Positions 10,849-18,978 of a stretch of DNA of 64,000 nucleotides are shown in pieces. The DNA comes from Arthrobacter gengyunqii. Lineage in GTDB: Bacteria > Actinomycetota > Actinomycetes > Actinomycetales > Micrococcaceae. Below the pieces are notes generated by a model. It made no database searches, was not told the origin of the DNA, and saw only the letters and a program-made list of their open reading frames with translations. Location of the stretch: NCBI RefSeq assembly GCF_023022985.1, contig NZ_CP095461.1, forward strand, positions 620,001-684,000, read 5' to 3'. Both the position numbers and the translations under genes were made by a program. The stretch's first letter is position 1. Every line of letters begins with the position of its first letter.

Positions 10849-11781
10849 GTGGCCTCTCAGCCCATCCGCCAGTTCACCGGCGTCATTCCCCCCGTCGTCA
10901 CCCCGCGTTCCGCGGACGGCAGCATCGACACCCACTCCCTGACCCGGGTTACCAAGCACCTGCTGGAGGGCGGCGTGCACGGCCTGTTCGTCCTCGGCTC
11001 CTCCGCCGAGGTGCCGTACATGACCAACGACGAGCGGGAACTGGTGGTCACCACCATTGCCGGAGTCAATGCCGGCCAGGTCCCGCTGATCGTCGGGGCG
11101 TGCGAGCAGACCACCAACCGCGTCATCGAGGAGGGCCGGAAAATGGTGGGCCTGGGCGCCGACGCGCTGGTGGTGACGTCCCCGTTCTACGCCATCCCCA
11201 ACGCGCAGGAAACCGACACCCACTTCCGCAGCATCCACGCCGCCCTGGACGTGCCGCTCTTCGCCTATGACGTGCCGGTCCGCACCCACTTCAAGCTGCC
11301 GCTGAACCTGCTGATCCAGCTGGGCCGGGACCAGGTCATCGCCGGCGTCAAGGATTCCTCCGGGGACGACGTGTCCTTCCGTCAGCTCGTCCTCGCCGCG
11401 CGCGGCATCGACAACTTCTCCATCTTCACCGGCCACGAAGTGGTGGTGGACGGCGCCCTGCTCGGCGGCGCCGACGGCGTGGTGCCCGGTCTGGGCAACG
11501 TGGACCCGGCGGGCTACCGCCGGCTGTTCGACGCCGCCGCGGCCGGAGATTTCGTCAAGGCGGCCGCGGAACAGGACCGCCTGGCCGACGTCTTCAACAT
11601 TGTCTACACGCCCACACCGGGCCGGGTTTCGGGCGGCGCAGCCGGCCTGGGCGCCTTCAAGACTGCCCTCATGCTGATGGGCGTCATCGACACCAACATC
11701 ATGTCCGCGCCGATGCTGAGCCTCAACGACGCGGAAACAGCAGCCATCCGCACCATCCTTGAGCGCAACGGCCTGATCTAG
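10849..11781 (+). CDS. nanA: N-acetylneuraminate lyase (DapA/NanA superfamily)
   Basis: 310 aa. The GTG at 10849 is preferred because GGAG lies 6 bases upstream; a TTG at 10837 is the longer alternative. It is a class I aldolase barrel. From this start the Schiff-base lysine of VIAGVKDSS is about residue 168 and the tyrosine of FAYDVPV about 140, close to the positions known for E. coli NanA. It would split Neu5Ac into ManNAc and pyruvate. The substrate loop reads LGSSAEVPYMT rather than the usual GSTGE, so another DapA-type aldolase is possible, but nanK and nanE directly downstream favour NanA. Confidence 0.87.
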   Translation: MASQPIRQFTGVIPPVVTPRSADGSIDTHSLTRVTKHLLEGGVHGLFVLGSSAEVPYMTNDERELVVTTIAGVNAGQVPLIVGACEQTTNRVIEEGRKMVGLGADALVVTSPFYAIPNAQETDTHFRSIHAALDVPLFAYDVPVRTHFKLPLNLLIQLGRDQVIAGVKDSSGDDVSFRQLVLAARGIDNFSIFTGHEVVVDGALLGGADGVVPGLGNVDPAGYRRLFDAAAAGDFVKAAAEQDRLADVFNIVYTPTPGRVSGGAAGLGAFKTALMLMGVIDTNIMSAPMLSLNDAETAAIRTILERNGLI

Positions 11782-11783
11782 CC

Positions 11784-12800
11784 ATGCCTTCCGGCGCACT
11801 CCTTTCCCCGGCCCGGCGCTGCGTCATCGGGGTGGACCTGGGCGGCACCAAGACGGCCGCCGGCATTGTTGACGAAGACGGCACGGTGCATGCCTCCGGA
11901 TCCCGGCCCACCCCGGCAACTGCCGGAGCGGCGGCGATCCTGGCCACCGCCGTCGGGCTCGTTACGGGCATGCTGGAACAGGCCCGCGCTGCGGGGCTGG
12001 ACCCGGTGGCGGTGGGCATCGGCTCGGCCGGTGTGATCAACACCTTGGACGGGTCGGTGGTTTCAGCGACCGATTCGCTCACCGGCTGGGCGGGCACTCC
12101 GCTGGCGGCGCATGTCGCCGAGCAATCGGGGCTGCCGGCCTTCGCAGTCAATGATGTGCATGCCCACAACCTGGGCGAACACTGGGTGGGTGCCTCGGCC
12201 GGCGCGGACTCCAGCTTGCTGGTGGCGGTGGGCACCGGTGTGGGCGGCTCCCTGATCCTGGCCGGTGCGCCGCACCTGGGCGCACGTGCCGTGGCTGGGC
12301 ACGCCGGGCATCTGGCATCGCCCTTGGCGTACGACGACGGCGGCCGTCCGCTGCCATGCAGCTGCGGACGGGCCGGGCATGTGGAGGCCATTGCCTCCGG
12401 ACCGTCCATCGCCCTGCTGTATCGGCGGCTCGCCGGCGGGGACGCTGCAGCGGATCCCGTTTCTGCCGTGGATGTTGCCGTTCGGGCTGCCGCCGGGGAG
12501 CCGCTGGCCCTTTGTGCCCTGACCACGGGAGCAACAGCCGCCGGACAGGCCGTGGGCGGGCTGGCCAACATGCTGGATCCTTCCGTCGTCGTGGTCGGCG
12601 GCGGGGTGGCCGGAGCCGGTGACCTGTGGTGGACGCCGTTCCGGGCCGCGCTGCGCGCCGAGCTGATGGACCCGCTGGCGGATCTTCCCGTGGTTCCGGC
12701 GGCCCTGGGCTCCGGCGCCGCCATCGTGGGAGCCGCCCGGTTCGCCTACAACCGTCTTTCCGCTGAACTCAACGCACCACAGGAGCACCACCATGTTTGA
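11784..12800 (+). CDS. nanK: ROK-family sugar kinase, N-acetylmannosamine kinase
   Basis: 338 aa starting two bases after the nanA stop. The ATP-binding ROK motif is VIGVDLGGTKTAAGIV near the N terminus. The usual ROK zinc motif CxCGxxGCxE is here CSCGRAGHVE, so the third cysteine is replaced by histidine. The HAGH segment supplies another likely metal ligand. It would phosphorylate ManNAc to ManNAc-6-P before NanE acts. Its last 8 bases overlap nanE, so the pair is probably coupled. ROK members vary in sugar choice; ManNAc is assigned from the operon. Confidence 0.88.
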   Translation: MPSGALLSPARRCVIGVDLGGTKTAAGIVDEDGTVHASGSRPTPATAGAAAILATAVGLVTGMLEQARAAGLDPVAVGIGSAGVINTLDGSVVSATDSLTGWAGTPLAAHVAEQSGLPAFAVNDVHAHNLGEHWVGASAGADSSLLVAVGTGVGGSLILAGAPHLGARAVAGHAGHLASPLAYDDGGRPLPCSCGRAGHVEAIASGPSIALLYRRLAGGDAAADPVSAVDVAVRAAAGEPLALCALTTGATAAGQAVGGLANMLDPSVVVVGGGVAGAGDLWWTPFRAALRAELMDPLADLPVVPAALGSGAAIVGAARFAYNRLSAELNAPQEHHHV

Positions 12801-13464
12801 CCTTTCCGTTCTGGCCTCCCGGCTGATCGTTTCCTGCCAGGCCTACCCCGGGGAGCCGCTGCGCGATCCGCGGACGATGGCGCAGATGGCGCAGGCCGCG
12901 GTGATCGGCGGAGCCGCCGCGGTCCGGATCCAGGGGATCTCCGACCTGGAACAGACCCGTGCCGCGGTGGATGTTCCGATGATCGGCCTTTGGAAGGACG
13001 GTAAGGACGGCGTGTTCATCACCCCCACGTTGGAGCACGCCCTGGCCTGTGTGGCTGCCGGGTCGGACATCGTGGCGATTGACGGCACGCGCCGGCCCCG
13101 CCCGGACGGCCGTTCCCTGGCTGAAACCATCTCTGCGCTGCATGAGCAGACCGGGGCGCTGGTGATGGCTGACTGCGGTTCCGCCCTGGACGCGAAGGCC
13201 GCAGCCGATGCGGGAGCGGACCTGATCGGCACCACCCTGGCCGGCTACACCGGGGAGCGGCCGAAAACCGACGGGCCGGACCTGGACCTGATCGCCGAGA
13301 TCGCCGCACTGGATCTGGGCCGGCCGCTGATTGCAGAGGGCCGGATCCATTCCCCGGTGCAGGCCCGTGCGTGCCTGGACGCGGGCGCGTTCGCCGTCGT
13401 CGTGGGCACCGCCATCACGCACCCGACCACCATTACCGGCTGGTTTGCGGGCGCCCTGGCCTAG
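12793..13464 (+). CDS. nanE: N-acetylmannosamine-6-phosphate 2-epimerase
   Basis: 223 aa TIM-barrel epimerase, full length. Seen: RIQGISDLEQTR, PMIGLWKDGKDG with the catalytic lysine region, AIDGTRRPRP with the phosphate/substrate Asp and Arg residues, and LIGTTLAGYTGE. It converts ManNAc-6-P to GlcNAc-6-P, the substrate of NagA encoded on the other side of the importer. It is the last gene of the plus-strand operon; only a weak terminator is visible after it. Confidence 0.94.
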   Translation: MFDLSVLASRLIVSCQAYPGEPLRDPRTMAQMAQAAVIGGAAAVRIQGISDLEQTRAAVDVPMIGLWKDGKDGVFITPTLEHALACVAAGSDIVAIDGTRRPRPDGRSLAETISALHEQTGALVMADCGSALDAKAAADAGADLIGTTLAGYTGERPKTDGPDLDLIAEIAALDLGRPLIAEGRIHSPVQARACLDAGAFAVVVGTAITHPTTITGWFAGALA

Positions 13465-13531
13465 CCTCACACTCGGCTGAGCTGTCTCGGGCGGGTATTC
13501 TTTGACTGTCGTGGCTCGGGAAGGGGATCGG

Positions 13532-14299
13532 ATGGCGTGGAGCACCCGCGAACTGGCTGAGCTGGCGAAGACAACCGTGAACACCATCCGGCACTACCAT
13601 CGGCTGGGTCTGCTCGAGGAGCCTGACCGGCGGTACAACGGCTACAAGCAGTACGAAGGCCGTCACCTGGTAAGTCTTTTGCGCATCCGGCGTCTTGCGG
13701 CGCTCGGCGTGCCGTTGTCGCAGATGCGCGAGGTGGGCACCAGATCCGGCAGCACACCGGATGTCCTGCATGATATTGACGCTGAGCTGAAGAAAAGCAT
13801 CGAACGCCTGCAGGAGGCACGGGCCCAAATTGCAGCGATCATCGCGCACCGGGCGCCGGCGGATGTTCCCGCGGGATTTGAAGCCGTTGCCTCCCGTTTG
13901 TCGGAAAACGACAACGCGGTGATCCACCTGATGAGCCACCTGTACGACGGGGAGACATTGACCGATGTACTGGAGATGACGGCGGATGAAACCGATGACA
14001 CCGGCCCTGACATTGACCGGCTGCCGGCCGATGCTGACGAGGAGACCCGGCAGGAGCTGGCCGGAAGGATGGCCGAGGTTCTGGCGCGGAACATGACCGA
14101 TTACCCGTGGTTGGGCAACCCGGCATCACTGCAGTCCGATGACGCCCACTTCACCGCAAAGACAGTGGGGGACGTCCTGGCCGAGTTGTACAACCCGGCC
14201 CAGCTGGATGTGATGATGCGGGCGGGCGCCCTGGCCGCCGAACGGGTGCAGGCTCAGCAGGACCAAGCAAGTCAGAAGGGCCAGATCAGCGGCACGTAG
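13532..14299 (+). CDS. MerR-family transcriptional regulator
   Basis: 255 aa from the ATG at 13532, chosen because AAGGGG (13521-13526) lies 5 bases upstream; a TTG at 13502 gives ten more residues without this spacing. The N-terminal helix-turn-helix and wing read WSTRELAELAKTTVNTIRHY and RRYNGYKQYEGRHL, followed by a long dimerisation helix. The C-terminal ~150 residues are an acidic helical domain with no ligand motif recognised. Its 3' end overlaps the convergent SLC13 gene by 28 bases. The regulated target is not evident. Confidence 0.85.
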   Translation: MAWSTRELAELAKTTVNTIRHYHRLGLLEEPDRRYNGYKQYEGRHLVSLLRIRRLAALGVPLSQMREVGTRSGSTPDVLHDIDAELKKSIERLQEARAQIAAIIAHRAPADVPAGFEAVASRLSENDNAVIHLMSHLYDGETLTDVLEMTADETDDTGPDIDRLPADADEETRQELAGRMAEVLARNMTDYPWLGNPASLQSDDAHFTAKTVGDVLAELYNPAQLDVMMRAGALAAERVQAQQDQASQKGQISGT

Positions 14300-15885
14300 A
14301 ACACGCCGGCCGCGAGGAAAACGAGGGCCAGCGGCAGGCCCAGCCGCCAGTAGTCTCCAAAACGGTAGCCGCCGGGCTGCATCACCATCAGGTTCGCCGG
14401 TGTGGCGATGGGGGTGAGGAACGCTGCGGCGCCAACCACGGTCAGCGCCATCATGAACGGCTGCACGCTGACCTCCAGCGACTGGGCAAAGGACACCGCC
14501 ACGGGCGCCATCACCAGGACCGTTGCCACGTTGGAGATGAACTGGCTGAGGATGAGGGTGAGCACGCAGATGACGAGGAGGGCGAAGTGAGGGGATCCTC
14601 CGCCCGTGAGCCGGTCGACGAGCGAAGCGATTTCATCCGCCGCACCCGATGAGACGAACGCATTCGAGAGCGGTATGAGCCCCGCGATCAGGATGACGGT
14701 GTCCCACGAGACGGCACGGAATCCCTGGGGCACGGAGACCACTCCCATGACCACGAGGGCACCTGCCGCGAGCAGTCCCGCGATCACCGGAGGAACAACG
14801 CCGGTGGCCAGCAGGACGATGGTTCCGACAAGCACGGCGAGGCAGCGGCGCCAGCCGCGGCCGAGCGGAACGCTCCGCTGGAGACTTTGGGACGGCTCGA
14901 CGGCGATCACATCGGATGACTCGGTATAGCGGTGCAGAGCATCCCAGGGCCCGTGGATCAGCACGCCGTCGCCCGTGTGGAGGGTGAGTTCACCCGTTGG
15001 TGCGGGGGCCTCGGGGCCGGTCGGCGGTGCGCCGCCGCGGTGCAGGGCGATGACCACGAGGTCCCCGTCCCCGATGGTCTCTCCGGGAAAAACCGTGCGT
15101 CCGATCAGCCGCGAGTGCGGTGCGACGATAACCTCGGCCACACCCTCACCGCCGGTGAAAAGCCGTCCGGCCTCGAGGTCGGCCGGGTATCTCTCCTGCC
15201 AGGACCGCACCCGTTCCCGCGGATCGGCGGTGGCTCCCTCGAGCCGCTCGGGGGAACGCTGAGGCAGGAGGCGTCCCCCGAAGGCCACCACCACGAGCGC
15301 GGTCACAACCACGAGGGGCAGGCCCACCAGCGCAAACTCGAAGTAGCCGAACTCCCGTCCGCCTGATTCGGCAGCCATTTCGGAGACGATGATGTTCACC
15401 GGCGTTCCCGTCAGGGTCAGCAGCGATCCCGCGCCGGCGGCAAAGGCCAGTGGAATCAGCATGCGTGAGGGAACGACGCCGGACCGTCCGGCGGCGACGA
15501 CGGCGACGGGCAGCAGCGCCGCAACGGCACCGTTGATGCTGATCACGGCGGAGAGTGCGGCGGCGGCCGCCATGACCGCCAGGAGCAGCCCGGCGCCGCG
15601 GAGCGACGAGCGCCTTTCGAGCTGCTGTCCGATCCACGCAGTGATGCCCGTGGCATCGAGCGCGTCACTGAGGACAAACAGGAAGGCGATGAACAGGACA
15701 ACCGGATCGCTGAATCCCTGCAGTGCTTCGGTCAGCGGAAGCACCCCGGTGGCCCAGAGCGCCAGCGGGACAAACAGGGCAACGATCACGAGCGGAACCC
15801 GGTTGGTCATGAAGCCCAGTACGGCCAGTACGAGCACCACATACGTCGCCCACATCGGATCCAGGACCACGTGCAGGTTTTCCAC
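14272..15885 (-). CDS. SLC13/DASS-type permease with central RCK-C (TrkA-C) domain
   Basis: 537 aa. Multiple membrane helices in two halves; the conserved transport loops appear as LTGTPVNIIVSE in the first half and LTPIATPANLMV near the end, both fitting the SNT-like motif of SLC13 carriers. Between the halves, residues ~220-330 form a soluble segment (VIVAPHSRLIGRTV to LTLHTGDGVLIHG) that fits one TrkA-C/RCK-C regulatory domain. It probably carries dicarboxylate, sulfate or a similar anion; the substrate cannot be told from sequence. Monocistronic by layout. Confidence 0.85.
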   Translation of the reverse strand: MENLHVVLDPMWATYVVLVLAVLGFMTNRVPLVIVALFVPLALWATGVLPLTEALQGFSDPVVLFIAFLFVLSDALDATGITAWIGQQLERRSSLRGAGLLLAVMAAAAALSAVISINGAVAALLPVAVVAAGRSGVVPSRMLIPLAFAAGAGSLLTLTGTPVNIIVSEMAAESGGREFGYFEFALVGLPLVVVTALVVVAFGGRLLPQRSPERLEGATADPRERVRSWQERYPADLEAGRLFTGGEGVAEVIVAPHSRLIGRTVFPGETIGDGDLVVIALHRGGAPPTGPEAPAPTGELTLHTGDGVLIHGPWDALHRYTESSDVIAVEPSQSLQRSVPLGRGWRRCLAVLVGTIVLLATGVVPPVIAGLLAAGALVVMGVVSVPQGFRAVSWDTVILIAGLIPLSNAFVSSGAADEIASLVDRLTGGGSPHFALLVICVLTLILSQFISNVATVLVMAPVAVSFAQSLEVSVQPFMMALTVVGAAAFLTPIATPANLMVMQPGGYRFGDYWRLGLPLALVFLAAGVFYVPLIWPF

Positions 15886-16108
15886 GCATCACCCCTGTGC
15901 CAGTTGGTCCACGCCTGCGGAAGAAGGTTGTTCGTAGAAACCAGTCAAGTGCGTTAACGACGAGGTGTCGATGGATCAGCGTCCCCGCGTGTGCACGGGA
16001 GGCAGAGTGCCCTCTGCGCCGGGGTTGACCCTGTTCCGGGAACACGGTTTCTACTGATGGAACGTCCGGAGATATATCCGGCACGCCAACCAACAGTCAG
16101 GAACCGTC

Positions 16109-16672
16109 ATGAACCCGATAGAGAGTCTCGTCAGCAATTTACAGGAGCTGGCTGCCCAGGTGCCCGAGATTATTCAGCCGCTGGTCGTGGCGCTGGCCGG
16201 GGCAGTCCCTTTCGTCGAGGGGGAGGGAGGTGCGATTATCGGCGTGGTCGGTGGAATGCACGTGGTCATCGCCGCGATCGCCGCCGCGGCCGGCAACTTC
16301 CTCAGCGTTCTTGTGGTTGTCCTTCTCGGTTCCCGCGCGCGTCACGCCGTGGTGGAACGCCGAGCCGTGCATGCCGTGGCGGCGGGGGCGGCGGCAGGCG
16401 GAGGATCGGTGGAAACGCTCCCAACCGTTTCCTTGAAACCTGAGTCCAAGGGCCAGCAGCGGTTCAAGAGGTGGCTTGTGCGGTTCGGGGTCCCGGGGGC
16501 CAGCATCCTCGGCCCGCTGGCGATTCCGACGCAGTTCACCTCTGCAATGCTCGTTGCCGCCGGCACTCCGCGCGGTTGGGTCCTGCTCTGGCAGGGAGTA
16601 GCCATCATCCTGTGGACAACCGTTGCGGCTGTCTCGGTCTGGGCTGCTCTCACGTTTATTGTTCTCTCGTAA
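16109..16672 (+). CDS. small membrane protein of the putative small multidrug-export type
   Basis: 187 aa with hydrophobic segments near 20-45, 50-75, 130-150 and 160-185. The motif VPFVEGEGGAIIGV after the first segment resembles the PE-rich loop of the small multidrug-export family, which is widespread in actinobacteria and mostly uncharacterised. GGAA lies before the ATG. It overlaps the convergent VOC gene by 17 bases. Drug export is a family label, not shown by this sequence. Confidence 0.65.
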   Translation: MNPIESLVSNLQELAAQVPEIIQPLVVALAGAVPFVEGEGGAIIGVVGGMHVVIAAIAAAAGNFLSVLVVVLLGSRARHAVVERRAVHAVAAGAAAGGGSVETLPTVSLKPESKGQQRFKRWLVRFGVPGASILGPLAIPTQFTSAMLVAAGTPRGWVLLWQGVAIILWTTVAAVSVWAALTFIVLS

Positions 16673-17078
16673 CCTCCTTGCGCGGAATCAACGGATGCTC
16701 GGCACGGACCTTCATTTCCTGGACCATCCAGCTGTTGCCGTCCGGGTCGGAGAAGCCGAAAAAGGTGCCGCCGTCGCGCTTGTCGAAAACGGTAATCTCG
16801 CCCGCTTCAACGCCGCGGCCGAGAAGCACCTCGCGGGCCGCCCGCGCATCGGAGACCACGAGCTGCATTCCGTGCATCGACCCGGGTTCCATCTGCTGCT
16901 GGGCCGGATTGCCGATCACGATGGAACATCCCGATCCCGACGGCGTCAGCTGGGCAAAGTCCATGTCCCCGCTGACGGTGCGGTGATCCAGGATGAAGCC
17001 CACCTGGTCGCGGTAAAAGGCGATCGAGCGGTCCAGGTTGCTGACCGGCAGGACCATCACTTCCAGTGTCCAATCCAT
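16656..17078 (-). CDS. VOC (glyoxalase/bleomycin-resistance) superfamily protein
   Basis: 140 aa with two beta-alpha-beta-beta-beta modules: VMVLPVSNLDRSIAFYRDQVGF opens the first and MQLVVSDARAAREVLL the second, ending GFSDPDGNSWMVQE. A metal-site Glu is visible in the closing VQE. Last gene of the ArsR-SRPBCC-SRPBCC-VOC unit, 14 bases after the preceding stop. VOC and SRPBCC proteins behind an ArsR regulator recur in actinobacteria, often as detoxification or unknown-substrate enzymes. Substrate unknown. Confidence 0.85.
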   Translation of the reverse strand: MDWTLEVMVLPVSNLDRSIAFYRDQVGFILDHRTVSGDMDFAQLTPSGSGCSIVIGNPAQQQMEPGSMHGMQLVVSDARAAREVLLGRGVEAGEITVFDKRDGGTFFGFSDPDGNSWMVQEMKVRAEHPLIPRKEVTREQ

Positions 17079-17092
17079 GGTGCGCCTTCTTT

Positions 17093-17578
17093 CTAGCCAG
17101 TGGATCCGTTCCGGGCGAGAAACTCATCCAGTTGGTTGTAGCCGTCAGACATGCCCTCTTCCATCCCATTGGCCAGAAACTGGTCCCGGGATTCCACCGA
17201 GGGGTACAGGGAGCGGCCGGTCAGCCGGCACCGGCCGCCGGGCAGCGCGGTGAAGGTGCTGTACTCAAGCGTCACCACCTCGGGATCGGCTTCAAACTCG
17301 AAGGTCTGGAGCAGGAACTCATCCTGGCGCACCGTGTGGAAGACGCCCCGGAAGGCATACTCGTCGCTGCCTCTGGAATGTACGAACCGGTAGGACCCGC
17401 CGGTGCGCGGTTCGAACCGGTCGATGCGCGTGGTCACGTCCTGCGGTCCGATCCACTGCGCATAGGCGTCAGGCTCCACATGGGCGCGGAAAACGTCATG
17501 CACGGGGAAATCAAAGTCGCGCGAATACTCCATCAGGGGCTCGTCCGCGGGAGCGCTCAGGGTCAGCGGGTTGCTCAT
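17093..17578 (-). CDS. SRPBCC (AHSA1/START-like) protein
   Basis: 161 aa single-domain helix-grip protein. AHSA1-type features are FPVHDVFRAHVEPDAYAQWI at the start, GGSYRFVHSRG in the middle and the closing EGMSDGYNQLDEFLA helix. It starts ATGA-overlapping the previous SRPBCC gene, which it resembles along its length, so the two arose by duplication. Such proteins bind hydrophobic ligands or act as Hsp90-activator relatives; the ligand is unknown. Confidence 0.85.
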   Translation of the reverse strand: MSNPLTLSAPADEPLMEYSRDFDFPVHDVFRAHVEPDAYAQWIGPQDVTTRIDRFEPRTGGSYRFVHSRGSDEYAFRGVFHTVRQDEFLLQTFEFEADPEVVTLEYSTFTALPGGRCRLTGRSLYPSVESRDQFLANGMEEGMSDGYNQLDEFLARNGSTG

Positions 17579-18084
17579 GGCGCACCTTCTCCCTGCAAGG
17601 CACCTTCCTGGAGCTGGGCGAGCAGCTCATCCATCCGGTCAAAGCCCTCGGCGACGCCGGCCTCCATTCCGGAAGACGCCATGCCGTCCCGTGCCTCCAT
17701 CGAGGGATAGACGGCGTGGGCGCTGATCCGGGTGCGGCCGCCGTCGAGCGCCTCCAGCGTCATGAACTCCAGGCTGGTGACGTCCGGATAACCGGAGAAC
17801 TCGAAGGTCTGGATGGCGGACTCGTTCTCCCGCACGGTGTGGAAAATGCCGCGGAATTCGTAGGGGACCCCCTCCGGCCCGGTGTGGATGTAGCTGTAGG
17901 AGCCGCCGGTGCGGAAATCGTAGTGGTTGATGTCCATTTTCATGCCGCGCGGGCCGAGCCATTGAACGATCAGATCCGGTTCGGCGTAAGCGCGGAAGAC
18001 CTGTGCCACGGGGTAGTCAACCTCGCGGGTGAAATCGATGAACGGAAGTCCGTCCGGGACGGTGAGCTGCAGTGCGTTGGTCAT
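17575..18084 (-). CDS. SRPBCC (AHSA1/START-like) protein, paralogue
   Basis: 169 aa. Same fold as the following gene: VDYPVAQVFRAYAEPDLIVQWLG, GGSYSYIHTGPEG, and the C-terminal helix EGFDRMDELLAQLQ. It overlaps the ArsR stop and the next start by ATGA, so all three are translationally coupled. Paralogous neighbours may form a heterodimer or cover two ligands. The ArsR partner suggests induction by the ligand (inference). Confidence 0.85.
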   Translation of the reverse strand: MTNALQLTVPDGLPFIDFTREVDYPVAQVFRAYAEPDLIVQWLGPRGMKMDINHYDFRTGGSYSYIHTGPEGVPYEFRGIFHTVRENESAIQTFEFSGYPDVTSLEFMTLEALDGGRTRISAHAVYPSMEARDGMASSGMEAGVAEGFDRMDELLAQLQEGALQGEGAP

Positions 18085-18449
18085 GGTGAATCCTTTGCCT
18101 GCGGGCCGCTTTTCGCGGCGGCCTGTGCGCGAAGCACGGCATCAAGGCTGCGGAACTGCTCCTCGCGGACCAACCGGTACTGGCCGATCCAGGCGGTGAG
18201 CGCCTCCAACCGTGCGGGATTCAGATGGACGGGACGGCGCTGGGCGTCGCGGCTGCGCGTGACGAGCTGTGCCTGCTCGAGGACCTGAATGTGCTTCGAG
18301 ACCGCCTGCTTGGAAATCTCGAAGGGTTCCGCAAGTTCGTTGACCGTGGCCGGGCCCCGGGACAACCGGGCGATAATGCGGCGGCGGGCCGGATCGGCCA
18401 GGGCCAGAAAAGCCCGGTCCAGTCCTGCCTCGTCACCTGATGGGTCCAT
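18081..18449 (-). CDS. ArsR-family winged-helix repressor
   Basis: 122 aa. ALADPARRRIIARLSRGPATVNELA followed by recognition helix ISKQAVSKHIQVLEQA and wing TRSRDAQRRPVHLN. No metal-binding ELCVCD-type cysteine motif, so it belongs to the non-metal group commonly found with SRPBCC proteins. First gene of the unit. A nested inverted-repeat region 50-90 bases upstream (18500-18539) is a plausible self-regulated operator. Confidence 0.9.
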   Translation of the reverse strand: MDPSGDEAGLDRAFLALADPARRRIIARLSRGPATVNELAEPFEISKQAVSKHIQVLEQAQLVTRSRDAQRRPVHLNPARLEALTAWIGQYRLVREEQFRSLDAVLRAQAAAKSGPQAKDSP

Positions 18450-18499
18450 GGCGTTGGGTCAGCTTCTGTGAATGGTGATTCGGGTGCGGGTTCCACCCG

Positions 18500-18539
18500 G
18501 TAATCAAGGTGCTGGTTGTTCAACCTGTTGGTTGATTAC
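18500..18539. promoter_or_regulatory. nested inverted repeats, candidate ArsR operator
   Basis: Outer arms GTAATCAA (18500-18507) and TTGATTAC (18532-18539) are perfect. Inside lie GGTTG-TT-CAACC (18514-18525) and the overlapping TCAACC-TGTT-GGTTGA (18520-18535). This is the only strongly symmetrical sequence upstream of the ArsR gene. Confidence 0.5.
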
Positions 18540-18655
18540 GAAGCTACTCCCGTGCCCCGGCGCCGTCAACGGGTCCGTAAAAGATTGTCGAAGCCTTAGG
18601 GTCCGCGCGTGCCCGTCGGTATTCACAGGCACCGGCCCCCGCCGGACAATGGAGC

Positions 18656-18949
18656 ATGACTAGTTCGGTTTCGCGTTCCCATCCCCGCGGCGAGCCCGCT
18701 TTCCACTGGGGGAGTTTTGTCTTCGGACTGATCATGTTGCTGCTGGTGATCGCGCAGGGGGTGGCCTCCGGGTTGCCGGGCTACGTAGGGATGGCCGGGC
18801 TGATCCTGCTGCTGACGGGCCTGTATGCCTTCTTTACGCACCGGCCCTCCTGGTTGTGGCTGCACCACCGACGGGACGCGGCCATCGTGGCGGTCATCGG
18901 ACTGGCGGCCTTCATCCTGGCGCTGGGCATTCATCTGGGCAGGGCTTAG
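18656..18949 (+). CDS. small integral membrane protein of unknown function
   Basis: 97 aa with three hydrophobic segments: FVFGLIMLLLVIAQGVASG, YVGMAGLILLLTGLYAFF and AAIVAVIGLAAFILALGI. Between the second and third is a basic, aromatic loop (THRPSWLWLHHRRD). A GGAG lies only one base before the ATG, so the start is not well supported, but codon use is normal for this genome. No family recognised. Confidence 0.6.
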   Translation: MTSSVSRSHPRGEPAFHWGSFVFGLIMLLLVIAQGVASGLPGYVGMAGLILLLTGLYAFFTHRPSWLWLHHRRDAAIVAVIGLAAFILALGIHLGRA

Positions 18950-18978
18950 CATTCCACAGTGATGACCGTCCGGGAGGG

